Below, in pieces: positions 1 through 7,693 of a stretch of 64,000 nt of DNA. The stretch spans positions 124,001 to 188,000 of the forward strand of contig CANMAI010000001.1 of the NCBI GenBank assembly GCA_947495795.1. The letters are read 5' to 3'. Source of the stretch: an uncultured Paracoccaceae bacterium. Its GTDB lineage: Bacteria; Pseudomonadota; Alphaproteobacteria; Rhodobacterales; Rhodobacteraceae. The position numbers and the translations under genes are program-made. Numbering within the stretch: the stretch's first letter is position 1; each line of letters opens with the position of its first letter. Under the pieces are notes generated by a model, which saw only the letters and a program-made list of their open reading frames with translations, had not been told where the DNA came from and searched no databases.

Positions 1-2
1 AG

Positions 3-1751
3 GCGTTCAACGATCATGAGCAGCTGGCCGAAAAAAGCGATGTGGTGGATCTTCTGCTCAAGGACTACGAGGCACAGGCGACCGAGTGGTTCTGGCAGAC
101 AGATGCGGCAGGGTTTCTGCTGCGCGCACCGCAACAGGTTCTTGATATGCTGGGGGTTGCCCATGCGGATATGGATAGGGGCCACCTTCTGACCCTGTTG
201 GGAAAATGTACGACCGAAGAGGGGAAGGGCGCCCTTGAGCGACTGGACGTGGCAGCGCGCGGGAAAGAGGATTTTCACGACGTTACCCTGCCGATTGTGG
301 ATGTGCGGGACGGAACGCGGCGCTGGATCATGATACGGGGGCGCCCCCTCTTTGAAGGCGGGCGCTTTACCGGTTACCGTGGCATCTGCGCGGACGCGAC
401 CGCCACGGCCGAGGCCAAGAAGCAGGTAGAGTATCTTGCCAGCCACGATGTGCTGACGGGCTTGCACAACCGCAACACCATCAAGGAGCACGTGTCCACG
501 CTCAATGGGGAGCAGGACAATGTGGCCGTTCTGCTGATTGATCTCGACGGGTTCAAGCAGGTGAATGACAGTTACGGGCACGGGACGGGCGACGATCTGC
601 TGCGGATCGTGGCCAGGCGACTGGAAAACGCCACCGGGGAGCATGATCTCGTGGCACGGCTTGGCGGCGACGAGTTTCTCGTGATGCTCCGGACGGACCC
701 GGAGGTGTATCTGCCAAATCTGATGAAGGTGGGCCGAAGGCTGGTGGATATCCTTTCCGAGCCCTACCGGATCGGCCATTTCGAACTGACGATATCGGCT
801 TCCATCGGGCTTGCGCAATTTCCGGAGGATGCGGCCAGCGGGGACGACCTGCTGATCATGGCGGATCTGGCGCTTTATGCGGCCAAGAACGGCGGGCGCA
901 ACCAGTGCGTGGCCTTCTGCCCCGGCATGCAGGAGGGCATGCAGAAGCGCATGATCGTGATCAACCGTCTGAAGCGGGCGATCAAGCGGGACGAGATCCT
1001 TCTCTACTATCAGCCACAGTATTCCCTGATCGACGATCAGTTGGTTGGCCTGGAGGCGCTGGCGCGATGGTCGGACGCCGAACTGGGGATTGTGGGCCCC
1101 GATATCTTCATTCCGATTGCCGAAGAAACGGGCCTGATCGAAGAACTGGGCGAACAGCTTTTGCGGCGAGCCTGCCTCGATGCGCTGAAATGGCCGGTGG
1201 CCGACGGCTCGGACAGCAAGCCTGTTGTGTCCGTCAATCTTTCGCCTGTGCAGTTCAGCCGCGGGGATACTGCGCAGATGGTGCGACGGGTGATCGCCGA
1301 AACGGGGCTGGAGGGTGGGCGGCTGGAGGTGGAGATTACCGAGGGCGTTCTGATCTCCGATACGGAGAAGGTGGCCGATACTCTGCTGGAGCTGACAAGC
1401 CTTGGCGTGAATGTGGCCCTCGACGATTTCGGGACGGGCTATTCCTCGCTCAGGTATCTGCGTTCCCTGCCGCTGAACAGGCTGAAGATCGACAAATCCT
1501 TTGTGATGGATCTGAGCGAAACATCGGCGCAGCCGATTGCCAACTCGATCATCCAACTGGGTGAAAGCCTTGGACTTTCGGTGATTGCGGAGGGTGTGGA
1601 AACGGTGGAGCAGCGCGACATTCTGGCGAGCCTTGGCTGCCATGACGCACAAGGCTACCTCTACTCACCGCCCGTTCCGGCAGATCAGGTAGAAGAGCTG
1701 ATCAGGGCATCCCGCTTGCGGGCTGCGGATCAGGCGCAGCGCGGTGCCTGA
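3..1751 (+). CDS. PAS-GGDEF-EAL protein, bifunctional c-di-GMP enzyme (5' end outside window)
   Basis: The reading frame is open from the first bases of the window, so the N-terminus is missing; a GTG at 42 is only an internal candidate start. In order it has a PAS-like sensor segment (about the first 115 residues after base 42), a GGDEF domain with an intact RLGGDEF active site near bases 654-677, and an EAL domain with LEALARW near 1048, DDFGTGYSS, KIDKSFV and IAEGVE. Both catalytic signatures look intact, so it could make diguanylate cyclase and phosphodiesterase activity, with one of them possibly regulatory. It acts in the cytoplasm or at the membrane, depending on the unseen N-terminus, to control cyclic-di-GMP and hence motility or attachment. 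The ligand is unknown. Confidence 0.93.
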   Translation, partial: AFNDHEQLAEKSDVVDLLLKDYEAQATEWFWQTDAAGFLLRAPQQVLDMLGVAHADMDRGHLLTLLGKCTTEEGKGALERLDVAARGKEDFHDVTLPIVDVRDGTRRWIMIRGRPLFEGGRFTGYRGICADATATAEAKKQVEYLASHDVLTGLHNRNTIKEHVSTLNGEQDNVAVLLIDLDGFKQVNDSYGHGTGDDLLRIVARRLENATGEHDLVARLGGDEFLVMLRTDPEVYLPNLMKVGRRLVDILSEPYRIGHFELTISASIGLAQFPEDAASGDDLLIMADLALYAAKNGGRNQCVAFCPGMQEGMQKRMIVINRLKRAIKRDEILLYYQPQYSLIDDQLVGLEALARWSDAELGIVGPDIFIPIAEETGLIEELGEQLLRRACLDALKWPVADGSDSKPVVSVNLSPVQFSRGDTAQMVRRVIAETGLEGGRLEVEITEGVLISDTEKVADTLLELTSLGVNVALDDFGTGYSSLRYLRSLPLNRLKIDKSFVMDLSETSAQPIANSIIQLGESLGLSVIAEGVETVEQRDILASLGCHDAQGYLYSPPVPADQVEELIRASRLRAADQAQRGA

Positions 1752-1762
1752 GGCGGGGGGCT

Positions 1763-2737
1763 TCAGCCCGCGTTGCGCAGCCTGTCCGGTGTGGTGCCCG
1801 TCCATTCCTGAAAAGCGCGAAAGAAGGAATTGGGCTCCGCATAGCCGATGAGAAAGGCAATCTCTGCCGTGCTCAGGCGGGTGTTCCTGAGGTAGTGGCG
1901 AGCAAGCTTTTCGCGCAAGGCACTGAGTTCCGCCTGAAAGCTGGTGCCTTCGGCTGCAAGGCGGCGCTGAAGGGTGCGGGCGCTGACGCCGAGCTTGCGG
2001 GCCGTGCTTTCCATGGAGTGCTGGCCACCTGCAAGGCCCTCTGTGAGGACGGTTTGGACACGATCCCTGTAGGCGGTGGTTTGGGTGATCTCGGAGAGAC
2101 GGGCGCGCAGATCAGGCTCGAATATCGCCCACATGTCGGGCTTTGCGGAGAGGAAGGGGCGGTGCATATCCTCTGGCCGGAACGTGATGCGCGAGGATTT
2201 TGCCAGTGTCAGGGGCGTGCCGAAGAAGGCCTCGTAGGCCTCCGGCGTTGCCGGTTTTTCTGTGACGGAGATGGCCTTGGGGACGATGCGTTCGCGGGTG
2301 GCTATGCGCGCCATCTCGGTGAGGAAGACCTGCTCGAACAGTTCCACCGAGGGCGGTGGCGGCAGATCGTTGGGCAGACCGGCGAGGGAGATCGTAGCGC
2401 CGTCGACCCGCAGCGTCATCGGGCCGACAAGCGCCTTGTATTGAGAGAGGCGGGTGACGGCTGTGGCGAGGTTTTCCGAGCAGAAGCAGGCAAAAAGGGG
2501 CGGGCTGAAGACCTCCTTGCTGAAGGCAGTGGCGATATCGAGGGAGAAGGTCGGGCCCTGATAGAGCGTTTCCATCGCATTCCAGAGTGCGAAGTATTCC
2601 GCCGTGCTGAGCGTAAGGTTCTGGTGGCTGGGCAGATCTGCGGGCAGGCGGGCGAGGCGGAGGACGTCGGCCACGGAGAGGCCAAGATCCTTGAGGAGGA
2701 GAGACCAGCCGGTATTGAGGGTGAAACGTGCGCTCAT
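1763..2737 (-). CDS. AraC-family transcriptional regulator (arabinose-binding-like N-terminus)
   Basis: A 324-residue protein. The N-terminal two thirds resemble the PF12625 ligand-binding domain found in OruR/ArgR-like AraC regulators. The last 100 residues carry the double helix-turn-helix, with the typical ending LSTAEIAFLIGYAEPNSFFRAF followed by WTGTTPDRLR split over two helices. It ends 11 bp from the convergent c-di-GMP gene. Its start lies about 520 bp from the molybdenum hydroxylase genes, which run away from it, so it could control them. That is inference from position; neither effector nor target is visible. Confidence 0.9.
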   Translation of the reverse strand: MSARFTLNTGWSLLLKDLGLSVADVLRLARLPADLPSHQNLTLSTAEYFALWNAMETLYQGPTFSLDIATAFSKEVFSPPLFACFCSENLATAVTRLSQYKALVGPMTLRVDGATISLAGLPNDLPPPPSVELFEQVFLTEMARIATRERIVPKAISVTEKPATPEAYEAFFGTPLTLAKSSRITFRPEDMHRPFLSAKPDMWAIFEPDLRARLSEITQTTAYRDRVQTVLTEGLAGGQHSMESTARKLGVSARTLQRRLAAEGTSFQAELSALREKLARHYLRNTRLSTAEIAFLIGYAEPNSFFRAFQEWTGTTPDRLRNAG

Positions 2738-2930
2738 GGTGTGAGCTTAGGGCAGGTGCGCGTGTTGCGCGAGATCCGATTGCGCCAAGTCGCTAGCGGA
2801 TCGCGCCATTTTGTTTTGGAGGTTGTCAACGCCATTGATTATCGTTCTCGCCTTCGTCGGTGATTGATCTTTCGCGAGAGGATAGCTCATCCTTTGTGCC
2901 AGTCATCGAACGATGGAAGCGATAGTTGGA

Positions 2931-3060
2931 GAGCAACGCGAGCCGTGTAGCGCCTGCTCGCGGGGGGGTGCTGCGAGCTCTGTTTGGTGCGCTTTATGCC
3001 AACCGAGTTCCACTTCCTCGACGGATCGCGCAGTGGCACCCAAAGCGCCAGCCCGGTGGT
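2931..3060. repeat. Interspersed intergenic repeat, copy A
   Basis: By eye this aligns colinearly with 19306-19437. Shared blocks in the same order are gagcaacg-gag, agcgcctgc-cgcgggg-ggtgctgc, gcgctttatg and agcgccagcccg-tgg. Both copies lie in non-coding DNA just beside gene ends, which suggests a dispersed non-coding element rather than shared coding ancestry. The boundaries are approximate. Confidence 0.55.
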
Positions 3061-3168
3061 CCGGGCCGGTATTCTTGATGCCTGGATCAATCATCATTTG
3101 GTTGGCGCAATCGGATAGAGGATTGGCGCGGGCAGAGGGTGTATAGTGAGCGTTGTCTATGGTGGAGT

Positions 3169-3196
3169 GCGGTGGGCGTAACGCCCACCCTACCGC
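3169..3196. repeat. REP-like palindrome, copy 1
   Basis: A perfect 9-bp inverted repeat (ggtgggcgt / acgcccacc, centre at 3180) is flanked by gc and taccgc. Its reverse complement closely matches the element at 46980-47004, including the flanks gcggtagggtggg and caccgc. It lies in the leader upstream of the molybdenum hydroxylase operon. Confidence 0.55.
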
Positions 3197-3257
3197 GACG
3201 TTTGCGTTGCGCTTGTTGGCTTGGCGTTGGAGATTTGGGGAAACTCTGGAGGATGGC

Positions 3258-3716
3258 ATGGAACTGACCGTGAATGGCGTGGCCCATGAGGTGGATGTGG
3301 AAGACGACATGCCGCTTTTGTGGGTGCTGCGGGACGAGCTGGGGATTACCGGGCCGAAATATGGATGCGGGATTGCGCAATGCGGCGCCTGCACGGTGCA
3401 TATCGACGGGCTGGCGGTGCGCAGCTGCTCTCTCCGCGCGGTGGATGTGGACGGTGAGGTGACGACGATCGAGGGGCTGGGCACGCCCGAGGCCCTGCAT
3501 GTGGTGCAGGCAGCATGGATCGAACATCAGGTCGCGCAATGCGGTTATTGCCAGAGTGGACAGATCATGGCAGCGGCTTCGTTCCTTGAGGGGAACAGCA
3601 GCCCGACGGACGCGGAGATCGACGCGGTAATGAGCGCCAATCTCTGCCGCTGTGGCACCTATCCACGCATTCGGGCAGCGGTAAAGACGGCTGCGGCCAA
3701 TTTGCGGGGGGCATGA
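3258..3716 (+). CDS. 2Fe-2S subunit of xanthine-dehydrogenase-family molybdenum hydroxylase (IorA-like)
   Basis: A 152-residue protein of the usual size for isoquinoline 1-oxidoreductase/aldehyde dehydrogenase small subunits. The N-terminal plant-type ferredoxin motif ([12 protein letters not shown]) and the C-terminal 2Fe-2S motif (QCGYCQSGQ and then [12 protein letters not shown]) are both intact. ATG 3258 was chosen because a ggagg ribosome-binding site sits 6-10 bases upstream and the family N-terminus MELTVNG follows; the frame upstream runs through the repeat. It passes electrons from the molybdopterin subunit encoded immediately downstream to an external acceptor. The real substrate (N-heterocycle or aldehyde) cannot be told from sequence. 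Confidence 0.93.
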   Translation: MELTVNGVAHEVDVEDDMPLLWVLRDELGITGPKYGCGIAQCGACTVHIDGLAVRSCSLRAVDVDGEVTTIEGLGTPEALHVVQAAWIEHQVAQCGYCQSGQIMAAASFLEGNSSPTDAEIDAVMSANLCRCGTYPRIRAAVKTAAANLRGA

Positions 3717-3717
3717 G

Positions 3718-5961
3718 ATGAGCCGGATCGGGAAAATTGCACGGCGGACGTTTCTGGTAGGCTCTGCTGCGATCGTGGGCGGCGTGGCGTTTGGCTATTA
3801 CATGTACAAGCGCCCGGTGGAGAACCCATTGTTGGACGGGCTGGCCGAGGGTGAGGCGGCGCTGACGCCCTATGTGAAGATCGACGCCGAGGGGATCACG
3901 TTGATCACGCCGCGCACGGATCTGGGCCAGGGGGCCTATTCGATGCAGGCGATGCTGATCGCCGAGGAACTGGATGTGGAACTGGATCAGGTGAAGGTGG
4001 ATCCGGGACCGCCCAGCCCTGCCTATTACAACACGGCGTTGAGTGCGGAGGCAGCACCCTTCCGCTCCACCGATGAAGGCTTCATGGCGGAGAGCACACG
4101 CGGTGTGATGGACGCGCTGATGAAGTTTCTCGGCATGCAGATCACCGGGGGTTCCACCTCTGTACCTGACGCGTTCGACAAGCTGCGGATTGCGGGGGCT
4201 GTGGCGCGGGAGACGCTGAAGCTGGCGGCCTCTCAGCGGACAGGTGTGGCGGTGGATGAAATGAAGACGGCGCGGGGGGCTGTTGAGCTGCCGGATGGCT
4301 CATCAATGAGCTATGTGGAGTTGGCGCCAATTGCCGCGACGCTTGAGCCGGTGAACGCGGTAAAGCTGCGGGATCCGGGCCAGTGGCGGATGATCGGCAA
4401 GCCGTTGCAGCGGATGGATATTGTGGCGAAATCCACAGGTACCCAGGATTACGGGATCGACCGGAAGCTGGAGGGGATGCTGCATGCCGCGGTGAAGCTG
4501 AATCCGCGGCAGGGCGGGGAAATGCGGGGCTATGATGCAAGCGCTGCCGAGGGCATGCGCGGGGTGAAGAAGATCGTGCCCTTGAAGGGTGGGGTTGGCG
4601 TGATTGCCGATAACACATGGCGGGCCATTCAGGCGGCGGATGCGATTGAGTTCGAGTGGGGAGAGGCGCCTTATCCTGCCGAGATGGACGGGCATTGGGC
4701 GGCACTTGAAGCGGCCTTCACCGAGGATGCGCAGGACAGCCGCAACCGCGATGAAGGCGATGTGGAGGCGGCATTGGCCGGGGGCGATGTGGTGGAGACG
4801 GAGTACCGCGTGCCTTACCTTGCCCATGCACCGCTGGAACCGATTAGCGCCGTGGTGCTGGTGGCCGAGGGCCGTGTGGATGTGTGGACGGGTACGCAGA
4901 TCCCGCGCTTTGTGCAGAACAACGTGGCCAAGCTGGCCGATGTAGACAGCGAGAACGTGCATGTTCACGTGGAGATGGTGGGCGGCAGCTTCGGGCATCG
5001 GTTGGAAGACGAGGTGGTGAAGCAGGCGGCCGAGCTGGCGCTGGCCATGCCGGGCGTGCCGGTGAAGCTGACCTATTCCCGCGAGGAAGATTTCGCACAT
5101 GATTTCCCGCGCCAGATCGCGATGGGGCGGATGCGGGGCGCGGTGAAGGACGGCAAGGTGGAGACGCTCGATCTTTCCATCGCCATGCCGTCGGTCGTGA
5201 CCTCGCAGATGGGGCGGCAGGGCTTTCCCGTGCCTGGCCCGGATCTGCAGATCGTGGCGGGCGCGTGGGAGCAACCCTATGCCATTCCCAACTACCGCGT
5301 GACCGGATATCGCGCACCGGAACTGGCGCCGATCTCCTCCTGGCGGTCGGTGGGGGCATCTTCGAACGGGTTTCTGCACGATTGCGCGCTGGATGAGCTG
5401 ATCCACGCGGCGGGAGCTGATCCGCTGGAAGAGCGGATGCGGCTGATGTGGCACGAGAACTCGCGCAAGGTGCTGGAGGCCGTGGGCGAGATGTCTGGCT
5501 GGGACGGGCCTCAGATTGCTGAGAACCGGGGGCGCGGTGTGGCGTTCTGCATGTCTTTCGGGGTGGCGACTGCGGAGGTTGTTGAGGTGACGGATACGCC
5601 CGAGGGTATCCGGATCGACAAGGTTTACGTGGCTGCTGAAGTGGGCCGTGTGGTCGATCCGGTGAATTTCGAGAATCTCGTGAAGGGCGGGGTGATCTGG
5701 GGCCTTGGCCACGCAATGAACTGCGAGATCACGTATTCCGATGGGATGGCGGAGCAGAGCAACTATCACGCCTACGAGGGGATGCGGCTTTACCAGTGCC
5801 CCGAGATCGAGGTGCGCGGGCTGGAGAACGGTGAGCATGTGCGGGGGATCGGCGAGCCTCCGGTGCCACCTGCGGCCCCGGCGCTTGCCAATGCGATCTT
5901 TGCGGCAACGGGCAAGCGGATCCGCGAGATGCCGTTCCACAAGCATATTGATTTCGTGTGA
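3718..5961 (+). CDS. Molybdopterin-binding subunit of xanthine-dehydrogenase-family hydroxylase (IorB-like)
   Basis: A 747-residue protein starting one base after the small-subunit stop. The N-terminus ARRTFLVGSAAIVGG is a twin-arginine signal, as in IorB and related periplasmic aldehyde oxidoreductases, so the folded complex is probably exported with its small subunit. The rest is the duplicated molybdopterin-binding aldehyde oxidase domain: VGGSFGHRLEDE around the cofactor, AELAPISSWRSVGASSNGF, and a C-terminal GIGEPPVPPAAPALANAI with the catalytic glutamate. It hydroxylates an aldehyde or N-heterocycle with water as oxygen donor. Electrons likely flow to the diheme cytochrome encoded next. 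No MoCo chaperone (XdhC type) is visible in this window. Confidence 0.92.
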   Translation: MSRIGKIARRTFLVGSAAIVGGVAFGYYMYKRPVENPLLDGLAEGEAALTPYVKIDAEGITLITPRTDLGQGAYSMQAMLIAEELDVELDQVKVDPGPPSPAYYNTALSAEAAPFRSTDEGFMAESTRGVMDALMKFLGMQITGGSTSVPDAFDKLRIAGAVARETLKLAASQRTGVAVDEMKTARGAVELPDGSSMSYVELAPIAATLEPVNAVKLRDPGQWRMIGKPLQRMDIVAKSTGTQDYGIDRKLEGMLHAAVKLNPRQGGEMRGYDASAAEGMRGVKKIVPLKGGVGVIADNTWRAIQAADAIEFEWGEAPYPAEMDGHWAALEAAFTEDAQDSRNRDEGDVEAALAGGDVVETEYRVPYLAHAPLEPISAVVLVAEGRVDVWTGTQIPRFVQNNVAKLADVDSENVHVHVEMVGGSFGHRLEDEVVKQAAELALAMPGVPVKLTYSREEDFAHDFPRQIAMGRMRGAVKDGKVETLDLSIAMPSVVTSQMGRQGFPVPGPDLQIVAGAWEQPYAIPNYRVTGYRAPELAPISSWRSVGASSNGFLHDCALDELIHAAGADPLEERMRLMWHENSRKVLEAVGEMSGWDGPQIAENRGRGVAFCMSFGVATAEVVEVTDTPEGIRIDKVYVAAEVGRVVDPVNFENLVKGGVIWGLGHAMNCEITYSDGMAEQSNYHAYEGMRLYQCPEIEVRGLENGEHVRGIGEPPVPPAAPALANAIFAATGKRIREMPFHKHIDFV

Positions 5962-5969
5962 GGATGCCG

Positions 5970-6566
5970 ATGAAGAAGCTTGTTCTGGCTTTGACGCTGA
6001 TGGCCGGTATGGCAGAGGCGGAAAGCGTGGTGGTGATCCTCGAGATTACGGAAGGTTCCGTGAGCCGTGAAGAGGGGCTGGCGCATTGGGGACGGATCTA
6101 TGAGGTTGCCTCTCATCCTCGTTGTTCCAACTGCCATGTGGGTGCATCGGGCGTGCCGATGTGGAGCGGACCTTCCTACGGGGAGGCCGGGCCGCATGGG
6201 ATGAATGTGGTGGCGGGCGAGAGCCGGATTGGTGCGGAGACGCTTCTATGCTCCACCTGCCACGGACAGGCGAACAGCCTGTTGCCGCACGGGCCGCCGG
6301 GGGTGGCGGATGTGTGGCAATTGCCGCCCGCCGAGGCCGAATGGTTCGGCAAATCCTCTGCCTACATCTGCGCACAGATTCAGGACCCGGAGAGGAATGG
6401 CGACCGGAGCATCCGCGATATTGCGGAGCATCTGGACCATGACCTGATCCTGCACTGGGCGTGGGCGCCCGGGCCGGGGCGAGAGCCTGCGCCTTACAGC
6501 CTGCAGGAAACGGTGAATGCGATCATGGCGTGGGGTGCGGCAGGTGCGCCCTGCCCTGAAGGATGA
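5970..6566 (+). CDS. Diheme cytochrome c-like protein, likely electron acceptor of the hydroxylase
   Basis: A 198-residue exported protein. ATG 5970 gives a clean signal peptide (MKKLVLALTLMAGMAEA) and has GAGG a few bases upstream inside the preceding stop region; in-frame starts at 5958 and 5964 are possible. Two haem-binding motifs, CSNCH and CSTCH, lie about 45 residues apart. The gene touches the end of the molybdopterin subunit gene, so it should be cotranscribed and serve as the periplasmic electron acceptor that replaces a FAD subunit. This role is inferred from the arrangement; no named family was recognised with certainty. Confidence 0.8.
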   Translation: MKKLVLALTLMAGMAEAESVVVILEITEGSVSREEGLAHWGRIYEVASHPRCSNCHVGASGVPMWSGPSYGEAGPHGMNVVAGESRIGAETLLCSTCHGQANSLLPHGPPGVADVWQLPPAEAEWFGKSSAYICAQIQDPERNGDRSIRDIAEHLDHDLILHWAWAPGPGREPAPYSLQETVNAIMAWGAAGAPCPEG

Positions 6567-6633
6567 AGCGCTTGCGGTGCGCCTGATTTGCATGGATAGT
6601 CCGCCCGGATTGTGGAACGGGAGGGCAGAATAG

Positions 6634-7182
6634 ATGCGGTTTATCATGGCGTTGCTTGCAGCGCTTGGCCTTGCGAAACCCGCGCCCGGGCAGATGCAAA
6701 GTGACGAAATCGAGGCCTTCTTCAAGCTTGTGCAACGGGGAGATGTGGCCGGGATTGAGGCCGCGCTGAACGCACATCCGCATCTGGCAACGGCGCGAGA
6801 CCGGTTCGAATTTCAGCCAATCCACGTGCTGGACTACGCGAATTTCGAGGCCGTTCTGGCGGTACTTATGCGACACGGTGCGGACATAAACGCCGTGAAT
6901 GACGAGGGGATCGCCCTTCTGCATATTCTGATCGACTCCGAATTTCTGCCTGCTGTGCTGGCGGCTGGTGCGGATATAGAACAGCGGGACAATCTGGGGC
7001 GCACGCCCTTGCTTGTGCACATCGAGGAGCCCGATAGCCTTGATATGGTGACAGCCCTTCTGGACGCGGGGGCTGATGTGAATGCGCGGGATGAGGGAGG
7101 GCGCTCTGCGCTGACCTTTGCGGTACTGAGTGAGAACGAGGACTTGGCAGTGATGTTGCAGCAGGCGGGTGCTGTGGACTAA
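6634..7182 (+). CDS. Ankyrin-repeat protein
   Basis: A 182-residue protein with a short hydrophobic N-terminus (MRFIMALLAALGLA) that could be a signal peptide. Several ankyrin repeats follow, recognisable by HGADINAVNDEGIALLHIL, AGADIEQRDNLGRTPLLV and AGADVNARDEGGRSALTFA. GGAGGG lies 9 bases upstream of ATG 6634. It follows the hydroxylase operon in the same direction with a 67-bp gap, and its stop overlaps the stop of the convergent GFA gene (CTAA). Ankyrin proteins bind other proteins; the partner is unknown. Confidence 0.82.
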   Translation: MRFIMALLAALGLAKPAPGQMQSDEIEAFFKLVQRGDVAGIEAALNAHPHLATARDRFEFQPIHVLDYANFEAVLAVLMRHGADINAVNDEGIALLHILIDSEFLPAVLAAGADIEQRDNLGRTPLLVHIEEPDSLDMVTALLDAGADVNARDEGGRSALTFAVLSENEDLAVMLQQAGAVD

Positions 7183-7586
7183 CGCGGTGGCATTTTCGTG
7201 AAGGCTGGCATTCCCTCGGGGACGTCGTGAAAAGCCTGCATGTCTTCGGTGAAAATCGCGATTCTGGGGCCGCCGAAGAGTGACGGTTCATCCAGAGTGC
7301 CGATTTTCAGGACGACATCCGAGAGGCCGGGGCGGCGGGTGAGGATGTGTGTGCCGCAGGTGGCGCAGAACTCCCGCGTAACGGGTTTTTCCAGATCTGG
7401 CCGCGTGAAGGTTTTGGGCGTGCCGGAGGTATAGGAGAAGCCATCTGGCGGCATCAGCATGAAAAGCTGTGGCGCACCGCCCGCGATGTGCTGGCATGCG
7501 CGGCAATGGCATTGGGCCTTGAGGCTGGGTTCGCCCTCAGCGCGGTAGCGGAGTGCGCCGCAGTAGCATCCACCGGTGAGGGCCAT
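7179..7586 (-). CDS. GFA family (glutathione-dependent formaldehyde-activating-like) zinc protein
   Basis: A 135-residue protein with the conserved GFA/CENP-V zinc cysteines: GGCYCGALRY, QCHCRACQ and FCATCGTHI. Start 7586 (MALTGGCYC) is preferred over an upstream Met at 7613 because AAGGAA lies just upstream and the family begins with this sequence. The family is named for glutathione-dependent formaldehyde chemistry, but that activity is disputed, and most small members are of unknown function. Convergent with the ankyrin gene. Confidence 0.85.
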   Translation of the reverse strand: MALTGGCYCGALRYRAEGEPSLKAQCHCRACQHIAGGAPQLFMLMPPDGFSYTSGTPKTFTRPDLEKPVTREFCATCGTHILTRRPGLSDVVLKIGTLDEPSLFGGPRIAIFTEDMQAFHDVPEGMPAFTKMPPR

Positions 7587-7693
7587 CGGGCTGGTTCCTT
7601 TCAGATGCTGCAATCGGGCGGAAATGCCGGTTGTGCAGGCTTAAGAGTACGGGCACGCATGGCAGGCCGCAATATGCGGCGGATCTGGACTGT

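Larger units (their letters stand above)
2738..3257. other. 520-bp divergent intergenic region holding two repeat elements
   Basis: No convincing gene lies between the divergent araC-type and 2Fe-2S genes. The stretch must contain both promoters. It also contains an interspersed repeat (2931-3060), related to one at 19306-19437, and a short palindromic element (3169-3196) related to one at 46980-47004. Short open frames on both strands here have no plausible start signals and overlap the repeats. Confidence 0.6.

Noticed and set aside
2887-3540. Short frames within the interspersed repeat region
   Set aside because: They overlap a duplicated non-coding element and the real 2Fe-2S gene; no start signals.
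4303-5946. Long open frames antisense to real genes (also around 1895-2863 +, 17306-19033 -, 32572-34329 -)
   Set aside because: High GC and codon bias open the opposite frames. The proteins have no known domain, low-complexity composition and no ribosome-binding site, and lie on strong known genes.
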